A stretch of 15,092 nucleotides of DNA. Origin: an uncultured Bacteroidota bacterium. GTDB lineage: Bacteria > Bacteroidota > Bacteroidia > Bacteroidales > SZUA-534. A program made the translations under genes and the position numbers. The stretch is taken from the NCBI GenBank assembly GCA_937899145.1, contig CALBPW010000533.1, positions 1 to 15,092 on the forward strand, given 5' to 3'. The notes under the pieces were generated by a model, which saw only the letters and a program-made list of their open reading frames with translations, was not told the origin of the DNA and ran no database searches. Of this stretch, positions 1-7,333 are shown one piece after another. Each line of letters opens with the position of its first letter. The first letter of the stretch is position 1.

Positions 1-524
1 ACTATCACAACTTAAAACATACAATTGATGTAACCGTGCAATCGGAAATTATAGGGCGACACGAAGGAATCAACGACGAAGAGATGTTGCTACTAAAAAC
101 AGCCGCACTCTTCCACGACACTGGCTTTACACGCACCTACAAAGACCACGAAGAGGCTGGCGTTGAAATTGCACGAGAATATTTACCAAATTTTGACTAT
201 ACTCCCGAACAAATTGATTTTATTTGCAACCTAATAATGAAAACCAAGTTGCCGCCAAAACCGGTCACACTGCTTGAGCAAATAATCTGTGACGCCGACC
301 TCGACTATCTTGGCAGAGCCGATTTTATACCGGTTTCGGGTAATTTGTATCGCGAGTTGCGCGAACGCGGTGCCATAGAAGACAATATTGACAAATGGAA
401 TTTAGCACAAATAAAATTTATCGAAGGGCATCAGTATTTTACCAATTCGGCAAAACAAATGCGTGATGTCAACAAAAACAACCAATTAGAAGCAATAAGA
501 CAATTAGTCAAAAATAAAATTTAA
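1..524 (+). CDS. HD-domain metal-dependent phosphohydrolase (5' partial)
   Basis: This is a predicted metal-dependent phosphohydrolase of the HD superfamily; the substrate is unknown. The reading frame is open from base 3, so the gene starts outside the window. A GTG at 36 could be mistaken for the start, but the codons before it read Y-H-N-L-K-H-T-I-D-V. This supplies the first metal-binding histidine of the family (pattern YHNxxHT), so the GTG must be internal. The HD pair lies in FHDTGF, followed by the conserved HEEAGVEIARE stretch. A late aspartate motif, DADLDYLGR, supplies the last metal ligand. All visible metal ligands are intact, so the enzyme is probably active. About 173 residues are visible. 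Family members are soluble proteins, sometimes fused to or neighbouring cyclase or regulatory domains, which cannot be judged here. The fold assignment is secure; the substrate is not. Confidence 0.85.
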   Translation, partial: YHNLKHTIDVTVQSEIIGRHEGINDEEMLLLKTAALFHDTGFTRTYKDHEEAGVEIAREYLPNFDYTPEQIDFICNLIMKTKLPPKPVTLLEQIICDADLDYLGRADFIPVSGNLYRELRERGAIEDNIDKWNLAQIKFIEGHQYFTNSAKQMRDVNKNNQLEAIRQLVKNKI

Positions 525-531
525 AAAATAA

Positions 532-539
532 TATATTTG
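532..539 (+). promoter_or_regulatory. Bacteroidota -7 promoter element for the universal stress protein gene
   Basis: TATATTTG matches the TAnnTTTG -7 consensus of the Bacteroidota primary sigma factor and lies 22 bases before the ATG at 562. It would give a leader of roughly 15 to 18 bases. I find no TTG -33 element at the expected 19-21 base spacing, so the promoter may be weak or activator-dependent. Confidence 0.55.
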
Positions 540-561
540 TAATCTTCATATTTTTACCGAT

Positions 562-1413
562 ATGGCCAAGACAAGAAAAGACGTTATTGTTGTACCGTGG
601 GACTATTCAGAAACAAACGAAATAGCCTTACAACATGCTATTCAACTTGCTAACGAAGTTGATAACCAAATTATGCTGGTTCGGTTTATAAAAGAGGCCG
701 GACTATTTGGTAACAAAGCCGCAAAACAAGCTGAGTATGAGAGCGAAAAGGTTAAAATTAAAGAGTCGGCAGCCGCAATGGTGCAAAAATACAATTTAGA
801 CCCCGAACGCATATTTATTGATGTTGAAATAGGCATTAAGGCCAAGGTTGTAGAGTCTCTTATAAAAGATGCCAACGGCAATCTTGTAATTTGCGGACGC
901 ACCTACAAATTGTCGGATAAAACAACCTTGGGTATACGCGAAATTGCTGATATGCTGGCGGTTATAGATATTCCTTTTATCGTAACAACCGCACCACCGG
1001 CACACCAATATTATAAAGAAATTGTTGTGCCATTAGACCACGATAAAAAAATGAAGGAAACTCTGCAATGGGTTGTCTATCTGTCAAAATATTACAATTG
1101 TAACATCAACATTATCAAGCCATACATTGAAGATGAGTACATGAAAAAAGACATGGAAAACAATATCTATTTCACCAAAAAAGTACTCGACAAAAAAAAT
1201 ATCATTTATGGTATAAAAACCGCCAAAAAAGGAAAAGTTTTTGAAGATGAAATTCTGAAATTTAGTGTGAACATCGATTCTGATTTGGTCGTGCTTATCA
1301 TCAATAAATACAAAAAGATGATAAAAGACAATCCTGATTACGAAGCAACAATTCCGTTCCTTGTTATCAACCGCAACAGCGAGGTTGTCAAGTATGGCGG
1401 AAGTTTCAGATAA
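562..1413 (+). CDS. Tandem-domain universal stress protein (UspA family)
   Basis: This is a cytoplasmic universal stress protein of 283 residues, the usual length for two tandem Usp domains. Domain 1 (about residues 6-142) opens with the typical DVIVVPWDYSETNEIALQHAIQLA and ends in ADMLAVIDIPFIVTT. Domain 2 (about 152-275) opens with KEIVVPLDHDKKMKETLQW. The ATP-binding signature G-x2-G-x9-G-S/T is not intact in either domain: the first has CGRTYKLSDKTTLG and the second has no glycine-rich loop. The protein therefore probably belongs to the non-ATP-binding or degenerate class and acts as a regulatory or chaperone-like partner. The gene has its own -7 element and a terminator directly downstream, so it is probably monocistronic. 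Family assignment is firm; the physiological role cannot be read from the sequence. Confidence 0.85.
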   Translation: MAKTRKDVIVVPWDYSETNEIALQHAIQLANEVDNQIMLVRFIKEAGLFGNKAAKQAEYESEKVKIKESAAAMVQKYNLDPERIFIDVEIGIKAKVVESLIKDANGNLVICGRTYKLSDKTTLGIREIADMLAVIDIPFIVTTAPPAHQYYKEIVVPLDHDKKMKETLQWVVYLSKYYNCNINIIKPYIEDEYMKKDMENNIYFTKKVLDKKNIIYGIKTAKKGKVFEDEILKFSVNIDSDLVVLIINKYKKMIKDNPDYEATIPFLVINRNSEVVKYGGSFR

Positions 1414-1430
1414 CAATCATTTATTTGATG

Positions 1431-1467
1431 AAAAAAAGAGGTTCTGATGTCAGAGCCTCTTTTTTTT
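1431..1467. terminator. Bidirectional rho-independent terminator
   Basis: An 11-base inverted repeat (arms 1437-1447 and 1450-1460, one G-T type mismatch) is preceded by seven A residues and followed by seven or more T residues. It can terminate the stress protein gene on the plus strand and the RNase R transcript on the minus strand, the two being convergent here. The innermost pair probably opens to give a four-base loop. Confidence 0.9.
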
Positions 1468-1508
1468 AAATTCAACATTATGACAAATAGCGGTTGAACA
1501 ATCTTTTA

Positions 1509-1523
1509 TTTGTGATTCACAAA
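1509..1523. repeat. Perfect palindrome TTTGTGATTCACAAA
   Basis: A 15-base perfect palindrome with one central base sits 7 bases after the RNase R stop codon. Its 13-base core TTGTGATTCACAA recurs at 9295-9307. Its function is unknown. The half-sites resemble TGTGA/TCACA of CRP-type regulators, but the spacing is only one base. Confidence 0.6.
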
Positions 1524-1529
1524 ATTTTT

Positions 1530-3698
1530 TCACTCTTTCTCGCTATTTACAAGCGCATAGTCGAGTTGACGTTTTTCCATATTGGCAGCCAGCACTTTAA
1601 CGGTTACTTTGTCACCCATTGTGTAACGCTTTTTATTGCGATGTCCAATAACTGCATATTCGGCTTCGTCGTATTCATAAAAATCATCGGTCAGGCTGCG
1701 AACCGATACCATTCCTTCGCATTTGCTGTCATTAAGTTCAACGTAAATGCCCCATTGCGTAACGCCTGAAATAACACCTTCAAACACTTTACCAACATTG
1801 TCTTGCATAAATTCAACCTGCTTGTATTTGATTGACGTGCGCTCGGCACTTGTAGCAAGTTGCTCACGCTCCGATGAGTGTTTGCACATCTCCTCGCAAG
1901 TTGCCTCGTCAACGCTTTCGCCGCCGTCAAGGTAGCGGGCTAAAAGCCGATGCACCATCATATCGGGGTAGCGGCGAATGGGCGAAGTGAAATGTGTATA
2001 ATAGTCGAACGCAAGCCCGTAGTGCCCAATATTTTTTGTCGAATATTCGGCTTTTGCCATTGTGCGAACCGCCAATGTCTCAATAACCGATTGCTCAGCT
2101 TTGCCATTAACACTGCTCAGCAAATTATTCATCGATTCGGCAATTTTCTTTTTCGATTTTGTTTGTAATTGATAGCCAAATCGCTTGATAAACAGAGCGA
2201 AAGTTGATAGTTTGTCTTCGTTTGGTTCTCCATGGATACGATAAACAAACGTGCGCGCCTTCCCTTCGGTTGGTTTACCTATAAACTCGGCTACCTTCTT
2301 GTTAGCCAGCAACATAAACTCCTCAATCAGTTGGTTCGATTCTTTTTGTTCTTTAAGATAAACTCCAATTGGGCGTGCTTCGTCGTCGAGCTGAAATTTA
2401 ACCTCTTCGCGCTCAAACGAAATGGAGCCGGCGGCAAATCGGCGGCTACGCAGTTTTTGCGCCAAATCGTTGAGTGCTAATATTTCATCGGCAAGCGGGC
2501 CTTGTTTTGTTTCAATCACCGTTTGTGCATCTTCGTAAGCGAACCGATGGTCGGAATTTATAATTGTACGTCCAAACCATTGATTTTGCACATGGGCTTC
2601 GTTATCGAGTTCGAAAACTGCCGAAAAGCAGAGTTTGTCTTCGTTGGGGCGAAGCGAGCACACCTTGTTCGACAATTTTTCGGGCAGCATTGGCACTGTG
2701 CGGTCAACCAAATAAACCGATGTGCCACGTATGTAAGCCTCTTTTTCGAGTGCCGTATTTGGGCGCACATAATGCGTTACGTCGGCAATGTGGACACCTA
2801 CCTCAACCCGGCTGTCGCTGATGCGGCGGAACGATAGAGCGTCGTCAAAATCCTTTGCGTCGGCAGGGTCGATGGTAAAGGTTGTTATGTGGCGGAAGTC
2901 GCGGCGGCGGGCAATTTCTTGTTCTGATATTGTCTCATCAATTTCGGCAGCCGCTTCCTCAACGCGCGTTGGAAACTGATAAGGCAATCCGTATTCTGCC
3001 AAAATGGCGTGCATCTCAGTATTGTTTTCGCCTGCATTGCCCAATACTTCAACAATTTCGCCAATCGGATTTTTTTGTCTATCGCTCCACTCAACAATTT
3101 TTGCAACGGCTTTTTGCCCGCGCTCGGCATTTTTCAGTTTATCGAGCGGAATAAAAATATCGAAAGGCAATTGGTTGTGTTCAGGAATTAAGAATGCAAA
3201 ATGTTTTGAAATTTCGACAATGCCCACAAAAACCTCGCGCTTGCGTTTTATAATCTCCACCACTTCGCCTTCAACACTGCTTTTATTGCGTTTTGAGTAG
3301 ATGTAAACTTTGACAATGTCGTCGTTGAGTGCGTGATGTAAATTATTGGCTGACACAAAAATATCGCGGTCAAACTCTTCTGATACTATGTATGCCGAAC
3401 CATTCGATGTCATATCAACACGGCCGGTTACGTAGGCGGCTTTGCGGCGCATACAGAATTTTCCGCGCGATGGTTCGTCAAGGTCGCCGTCAGCGGCCAA
3501 TTCGTTTAAGCATTGGTTTAGAAGACGCCGGGTAGGCTCGTCACCAATATCCATCAGTTTAGCTAATTGCTTATAATTTAGAATTTTGCCTTCGTTCTGG
3601 CTAAATGTCGATAAAATATTATTGATAAGTGTTTTCTTATTGCCGCCAGATTGTTTTTTCCGGCTCTTTTTTTCCGATTTTTCTGATTTTCGTGTCAT
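1530..3698 (-). CDS. rnr: Ribonuclease R
   Basis: RNase R is a processive 3'-to-5' exoribonuclease that degrades structured RNA and takes part in mRNA decay and ribosome quality control. I choose the ATG at 3698, giving 722 residues. It overlaps the upstream stop as ATGA, and the nine extra residues from an earlier start look non-coding. The order is: a lysine-rich N-terminus; a winged-helix region (about 22-80); two cold-shock OB folds (about 85-230); the RNB catalytic domain with DPADAKDFDDA at 277-287 carrying the catalytic aspartates; the conserved TSPIRRYPDMMVHRLL late in RNB; and a C-terminal S1 domain (about 637-722). The long basic C-terminal tail of E. coli RNase R is missing, and the basic stretch is at the N-terminus instead. 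It is translationally coupled to the PAP2-like membrane gene upstream. Confidence 0.95.
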   Translation of the reverse strand: MTRKSEKSEKKSRKKQSGGNKKTLINNILSTFSQNEGKILNYKQLAKLMDIGDEPTRRLLNQCLNELAADGDLDEPSRGKFCMRRKAAYVTGRVDMTSNGSAYIVSEEFDRDIFVSANNLHHALNDDIVKVYIYSKRNKSSVEGEVVEIIKRKREVFVGIVEISKHFAFLIPEHNQLPFDIFIPLDKLKNAERGQKAVAKIVEWSDRQKNPIGEIVEVLGNAGENNTEMHAILAEYGLPYQFPTRVEEAAAEIDETISEQEIARRRDFRHITTFTIDPADAKDFDDALSFRRISDSRVEVGVHIADVTHYVRPNTALEKEAYIRGTSVYLVDRTVPMLPEKLSNKVCSLRPNEDKLCFSAVFELDNEAHVQNQWFGRTIINSDHRFAYEDAQTVIETKQGPLADEILALNDLAQKLRSRRFAAGSISFEREEVKFQLDDEARPIGVYLKEQKESNQLIEEFMLLANKKVAEFIGKPTEGKARTFVYRIHGEPNEDKLSTFALFIKRFGYQLQTKSKKKIAESMNNLLSSVNGKAEQSVIETLAVRTMAKAEYSTKNIGHYGLAFDYYTHFTSPIRRYPDMMVHRLLARYLDGGESVDEATCEEMCKHSSEREQLATSAERTSIKYKQVEFMQDNVGKVFEGVISGVTQWGIYVELNDSKCEGMVSVRSLTDDFYEYDEAEYAVIGHRNKKRYTMGDKVTVKVLAANMEKRQLDYALVNSEKE

Positions 3699-4300
3699 AA
3701 CGATAAAATAAAAAGTGTTGACCAAATGGTTGCAAAACCAATTAAAAAACCTGTATAAATATGCCGTGGCAGGTGCTCGTTAAGGTATAGCCGCGCCGTA
3801 CAAGCCAAGCCTGACAGCAAAACTACTATGGCTAAAAACATTGATAAATTTGGCACGTGAAATGAAAGGTGCGAAACAAGCGCTGTTATTCCTCCCCAAG
3901 CTATTGCATGCATGCTGACGCGAGTAAAAAAAGTAAGCGCGGCTGCTATCAGCATCAAAATTACTGTTCCTATTACAAAAGCACGCATCTGTAGCGGAGC
4001 ATGCCACGTTTTAAGCATATTGGAAAAGAAAAAAAGGCAGACCGCTGTAACTATCAAGCTGATAATACGCTCGTTACGACGCCTAAGGTTAAAACTTTCG
4101 ATAAAACCTGTTATGCGGGCTAAAGCCACAAAACATAACGGAATGACAATTGTATAACTTGCCGAAAAACCGATTAACATCAATTTTGATTTTTCCGGTA
4201 CTGCTGGTAAAAGCCATATTGTTAGCAATATGATGCCGATTGTGGTTAAAAAAACGGGGTGTAATATTACCGAAACGCAATTGAAAAAACGTTGTGTCAT
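3695..4300 (-). CDS. Polytopic membrane protein, degenerate PAP2-like
   Basis: An integral membrane protein of 201 residues if started at the ATG at 4300. The frame stays open further upstream, but that part would overlap dnaG on the other strand and lacks protein character. About seven hydrophobic segments are visible (near 14-31, 40-61, 79-95, 107-124, 131-147, 153-168 and 180-198). The last part, R170-x5-H176 in ARLYLNEHLPRH and a preceding SMHAIAWGG around H131, resembles motifs 3 and 2 of PAP2 lipid phosphatases. The classical KxxxxxxRP and PSGH motifs are absent, and the motif-3 aspartate position is H180. I infer a PAP2-superfamily relative common in Bacteroidota, perhaps acting on polyprenyl or lipid phosphates; activity is uncertain. 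Its stop overlaps the rnr start by ATGA, so the two are co-translated. Confidence 0.65.
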   Translation of the reverse strand: MTQRFFNCVSVILHPVFLTTIGIILLTIWLLPAVPEKSKLMLIGFSASYTIVIPLCFVALARITGFIESFNLRRRNERIISLIVTAVCLFFFSNMLKTWHAPLQMRAFVIGTVILMLIAAALTFFTRVSMHAIAWGGITALVSHLSFHVPNLSMFLAIVVLLSGLACTARLYLNEHLPRHIYTGFLIGFATIWSTLFILSL

Positions 4301-4484
4301 TTGCTTATTGTTAAATATTGATGGCGCAGTATTTTTGCTCCACTTAAATTTTTTGCTAAAATATTCATTTTGATGAAATCTTATAATGGTTGATAACTTA
4401 CAAGTGAAAATCGTAATTGTTGTTTTATCTTTAATGCCGATTTCGAAAATAATCCTTTGAAAGGATAAATATTTTATTATCAGC
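4301..4484. promoter_or_regulatory. Divergent promoter region between the PAP2-like gene and dnaG
   Basis: These 184 AT-rich bases separate two divergent genes and must hold promoters for both. On the plus strand a weak -7 candidate, TATCTTTA (4426-4433), and a TTTG at 4456-4459 are visible. Neither matches the full TAnnTTTG consensus with a -33 TTG. No clear element was found on the minus strand and no strong hairpin is present. Confidence 0.4.
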
Positions 4485-6440
4485 ATGATAGATAAAGAAA
4501 CGGTAGATAAAATTTTTGATGCGGCCAACATTGTTGATGTTGTGTCGGACTTTGTCAGTTTGAAAAAACGCGGTGTCAATTTTATGGGTTGCTGCCCGTT
4601 CCACAACGAAAAGACACCATCGTTCACCGTTTCGCCATCAAAAAATATTTACAAATGCTTTGGCTGCGGCAAGGGTGGCAACAGCGTCAACTTTGTGATG
4701 GAACACGAGCAAATGTCGTATTACGAAGCACTGAAATATTTAGCAAAAAAATACAATATCGAAGTTCGTGAAAAAGAATTTACGCCTGAGGAAAAAGAGC
4801 GCAACGACGACCGCGAAAGTATGCTGGTGCTCAACGACTTTGCAAAAAAAACTTTCATCGCCAACATGCGCGAAACCGACGAAGGGCGCAATATCGGACT
4901 AAAATATTTTCGCGAACGCGATTTTTCAGAGAAGACAATAAACGATTTTGAACTCGGTTTTAGCCTTTCTGACAGACACTATTTTACAAAACTCGCACTT
5001 GCTAACGGCTACAAACAGAAGTATTTGGTTAGCACAGGCCTTTCAATTCAGCACGACGACGGCGAGATATTCGACCGTTTCAGCAACCGTGTGATGTTCC
5101 CTATCCACAACCTAACAGGGCGCGTGATTGGATTTGGTGGACGCGTACTCGATGCTCGTACTAAAGGTGTGAGTATCAAGTATATGAACTCGCCACAATC
5201 AGAAATTTACGACAAAAGTCGGTCGCTTTATGGCATTTACCAAGCCAAGGCGTCAATCACACGCAACAACAAATGCTTTTTGGTGGAGGGCTACACCGAT
5301 GTGCTGAGTATGCACCAGAGCGGAATTGAGAATGTTGTGGCAAGCAACGGAACAGCTCTCACCACCGAGCAAATTCGCCTGATACACCGCTTCACTGAGA
5401 ATGTAACCGTCCTTTACGATGGCGATGCGGCTGGCATACACGCAGCCTTGCGCGGTATTGATATGGTGCTGGCAGAGCAGATGAACGTGAAAGTGCTTCT
5501 TTTGCCCGACGGCGAAGACCCCGACTCGTTTGCCCGCTCGCATGGCGAATCAGAATTATTAGAATTTATAGAAACTAATGAGACTGATTTTATATTGTTC
5601 AAAACCAATCTGTTACTTAAAGACGCGCAAGGCGACCCTGTTAAAATGGCGCAACTGATTAGCGACATTGTAACATCAATATCGGTAATTCCGGATGACA
5701 TAAAACGGACATCTTATATTAAAGAATGTTCAGTCCGGCTAAAAGTGGACGAAAGCCTTTTACATCGCGAAGTCAACAAGCGGATTAACAAAGCTCAAGA
5801 ACAACAATTCCGGGCTGAAGAAGAGCAACAAAGACAAAAAGAACTTCAAATGCCCGCATCGCCACAATTGAATTATCAAGCAATTGCCGAAGACGTTTGC
5901 CGACAATACGAAGAAGAACTTTTGAGATTATTGTTAATTTACGGCAATGATATCTTGTTTGTTTTAGCCGAAGACGATAAACCATCAATCGACATAAGAG
6001 TTGCCGACTACATTGATAAAGAACTTAAAAACAACAATATACGATTCAGAATGCCAATATGCAAAAAACTTTATGACCTGTATTTTGAAGCGTATTTTAA
6101 TGGTAAAATGCCCGATATTCCGATGTTTGAGAACTACCACGACACCGAAATCAGCAAATTCATTATCGATCTGACATTTGACAAATACACACTTAGCAAG
6201 CTATGGAACAGGCAGAATCCATATTTGGCGCCTGAAGAGACCCGACTTAAAGATGTGATTGACATATCGTTAAACGGTTACAAACTGCTGATTGTAAAAC
6301 AAAAGTTGAAAGACATTGAAAACCAGACACATAACAGCAATGGCGATGTCGAAAAAGAAACTCAAATATTGAACGATGTTATGACTCTGAATTCGTATAA
6401 AAACCGCCTATCGGATTACCTTGAACGGGTAATGTGCTAA
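4485..6440 (+). CDS. dnaG: DNA primase
   Basis: DnaG synthesises the short RNA primers for replication and binds the replicative helicase DnaB through its C-terminus. The 651-residue length is typical. The N-terminal CHC2 zinc ribbon carries C37, H40, C58 and C61 (CPFH and KCFGC). The central RNA polymerase domain contains the TOPRIM motifs EGYTD at 268-272 and YDGDAAG at 311-317, which provide the metal-binding glutamate and aspartates, and PDGEDPDSF at 341-349. A glutamine-rich, charged helical linker (about 443-470) precedes the helicase-interaction domain. The ATG at 4485 gives the standard N-terminus MIDKETVDKIFDAANIVDVV. There is no Shine-Dalgarno sequence. No frameshift or missing catalytic residue is seen. 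Confidence 0.97.
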   Translation: MIDKETVDKIFDAANIVDVVSDFVSLKKRGVNFMGCCPFHNEKTPSFTVSPSKNIYKCFGCGKGGNSVNFVMEHEQMSYYEALKYLAKKYNIEVREKEFTPEEKERNDDRESMLVLNDFAKKTFIANMRETDEGRNIGLKYFRERDFSEKTINDFELGFSLSDRHYFTKLALANGYKQKYLVSTGLSIQHDDGEIFDRFSNRVMFPIHNLTGRVIGFGGRVLDARTKGVSIKYMNSPQSEIYDKSRSLYGIYQAKASITRNNKCFLVEGYTDVLSMHQSGIENVVASNGTALTTEQIRLIHRFTENVTVLYDGDAAGIHAALRGIDMVLAEQMNVKVLLLPDGEDPDSFARSHGESELLEFIETNETDFILFKTNLLLKDAQGDPVKMAQLISDIVTSISVIPDDIKRTSYIKECSVRLKVDESLLHREVNKRINKAQEQQFRAEEEQQRQKELQMPASPQLNYQAIAEDVCRQYEEELLRLLLIYGNDILFVLAEDDKPSIDIRVADYIDKELKNNNIRFRMPICKKLYDLYFEAYFNGKMPDIPMFENYHDTEISKFIIDLTFDKYTLSKLWNRQNPYLAPEETRLKDVIDISLNGYKLLIVKQKLKDIENQTHNSNGDVEKETQILNDVMTLNSYKNRLSDYLERVMC

Positions 6441-6482
6441 AAATAAGTAGTTTTAGGTATCGCATCGTTACTTCCCAATTAA

Positions 6483-6490
6483 TATATTTG
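6483..6490 (+). promoter_or_regulatory. Bacteroidota -7 element for the prolyl isomerase gene
   Basis: TATATTTG, followed by CA as is common in this phylum, lies 9 bases before the ATG at 6500. A start site 5-7 bases downstream would leave a leader of only about 3-5 bases, so the mRNA may be nearly leaderless. No -33 TTG is seen at the usual spacing. Confidence 0.55.
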
Positions 6491-6499
6491 CAACTGATT

Positions 6500-7330
6500 A
6501 TGAAAAGATTCTTAAAATATTTTACACTTGTCGCATTGTCGCTTAGTTTGATGTCGGCAACTGGTATGCGTAAACGCAAGCCAACATTAGTGCTCATCGA
6601 AACGCAATTTGGCAGTATGAAAGTGATGCTCTATAACGAAACACCACTGCACAAAGAAAACTTTGTAAATCTTGTAAAAAGCCATTTTTACGATAGTTTG
6701 TTGTTTCACAGAGTGATAGAAGATTTTATGATTCAAGGAGGCGACCCCGAATCGAAAGGTGCGCCTGCTGGCAAAACGCTTGGCAGTGGCGAACACGGTG
6801 AGATGTTACCCGCCGAATTTTTGCCCGATAAATACCACAAACGTGGCGCATTAGCAGCGGCACGCAACAATAATCCCGAAAAAAAATCATCAGGCTGCCA
6901 ATTTTATATCGTGCAGGGTAAAGTGTTGTCAAATAAAGATTTAGACCATATTGAAGAACAACACAACTTTTCAGCAAAACAAAAATTGCTTATCGATTAT
7001 CTGAAAACTGATGCCAGCAAAGCCGACCAACAAGCATTAGACAAACTTCAACAGCAACGCAATTTTGCAGCATTTAACCACTATTGCGACAGCCTTGTTG
7101 ACCATCTGATTGCCATAAATCCTGAAGTTAAATTGTTCAAATTCAGCCAACAACAACGTGCCGACTATACAAATATTGGAGGAGCTCCACACCTTGACGG
7201 CGAATATACAGTATTTGGCGAAGTGATTGACGGATTTAACATAATTGATAGTATAGCAGCCGTTGAAACTAACCGCAACGACCGCCCAATCAACGACATT
7301 ATTATGAAAATGCGTATTGTAAAAAAGTAA
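6500..7330 (+). CDS. Secreted cyclophilin-type peptidyl-prolyl cis-trans isomerase
   Basis: This enzyme isomerises Xaa-Pro bonds and probably assists protein folding outside the cytoplasm. The ATG at 6500 is chosen because it gives a clear signal peptide, MKRFLKYFTLVALSLSLMSA (residues 1-20), and because the promoter lies just before it. The frame is open back to 6434, but that part overlaps dnaG and would bury the signal. The cyclophilin core is recognisable in NFVNLVKSHFYDSLLFHRVIEDFMIQGGDP (54-83, with the catalytic arginine in FHRV), SSGCQFYIVQGK (130-141) and GGAPHLDGEYTVFGEVIDG (227-245). Between the last two lies a charged, helix-prone, glutamine-rich insertion of about 85 residues. 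No lipobox cysteine is seen, so it is probably periplasmic. sufS follows after 3 bases, so the two form an operon. Confidence 0.9.
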   Translation: MKRFLKYFTLVALSLSLMSATGMRKRKPTLVLIETQFGSMKVMLYNETPLHKENFVNLVKSHFYDSLLFHRVIEDFMIQGGDPESKGAPAGKTLGSGEHGEMLPAEFLPDKYHKRGALAAARNNNPEKKSSGCQFYIVQGKVLSNKDLDHIEEQHNFSAKQKLLIDYLKTDASKADQQALDKLQQQRNFAAFNHYCDSLVDHLIAINPEVKLFKFSQQQRADYTNIGGAPHLDGEYTVFGEVIDGFNIIDSIAAVETNRNDRPINDIIMKMRIVKK

Positions 7331-7333
7331 TTT

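Noticed and set aside
1509..1523. CRP/FNR-type binding site
   Set aside because: The TGTGA/TCACA half-sites are separated by one base instead of the usual four to six, and the position after a stop codon does not fit promoter control.
3699..3725. Earlier start for RNase R at 3725
   Set aside because: It adds nine hydrophobic residues inside the upstream gene; the ATG at 3698 gives the normal basic N-terminus and a classical ATGA overlap.
4301..4627. N-terminal extension of the PAP2-like protein by 109 codons
   Set aside because: It would overlap dnaG antisense and shows no protein-like pattern; the ATG at 4300 directly precedes the first membrane segment.
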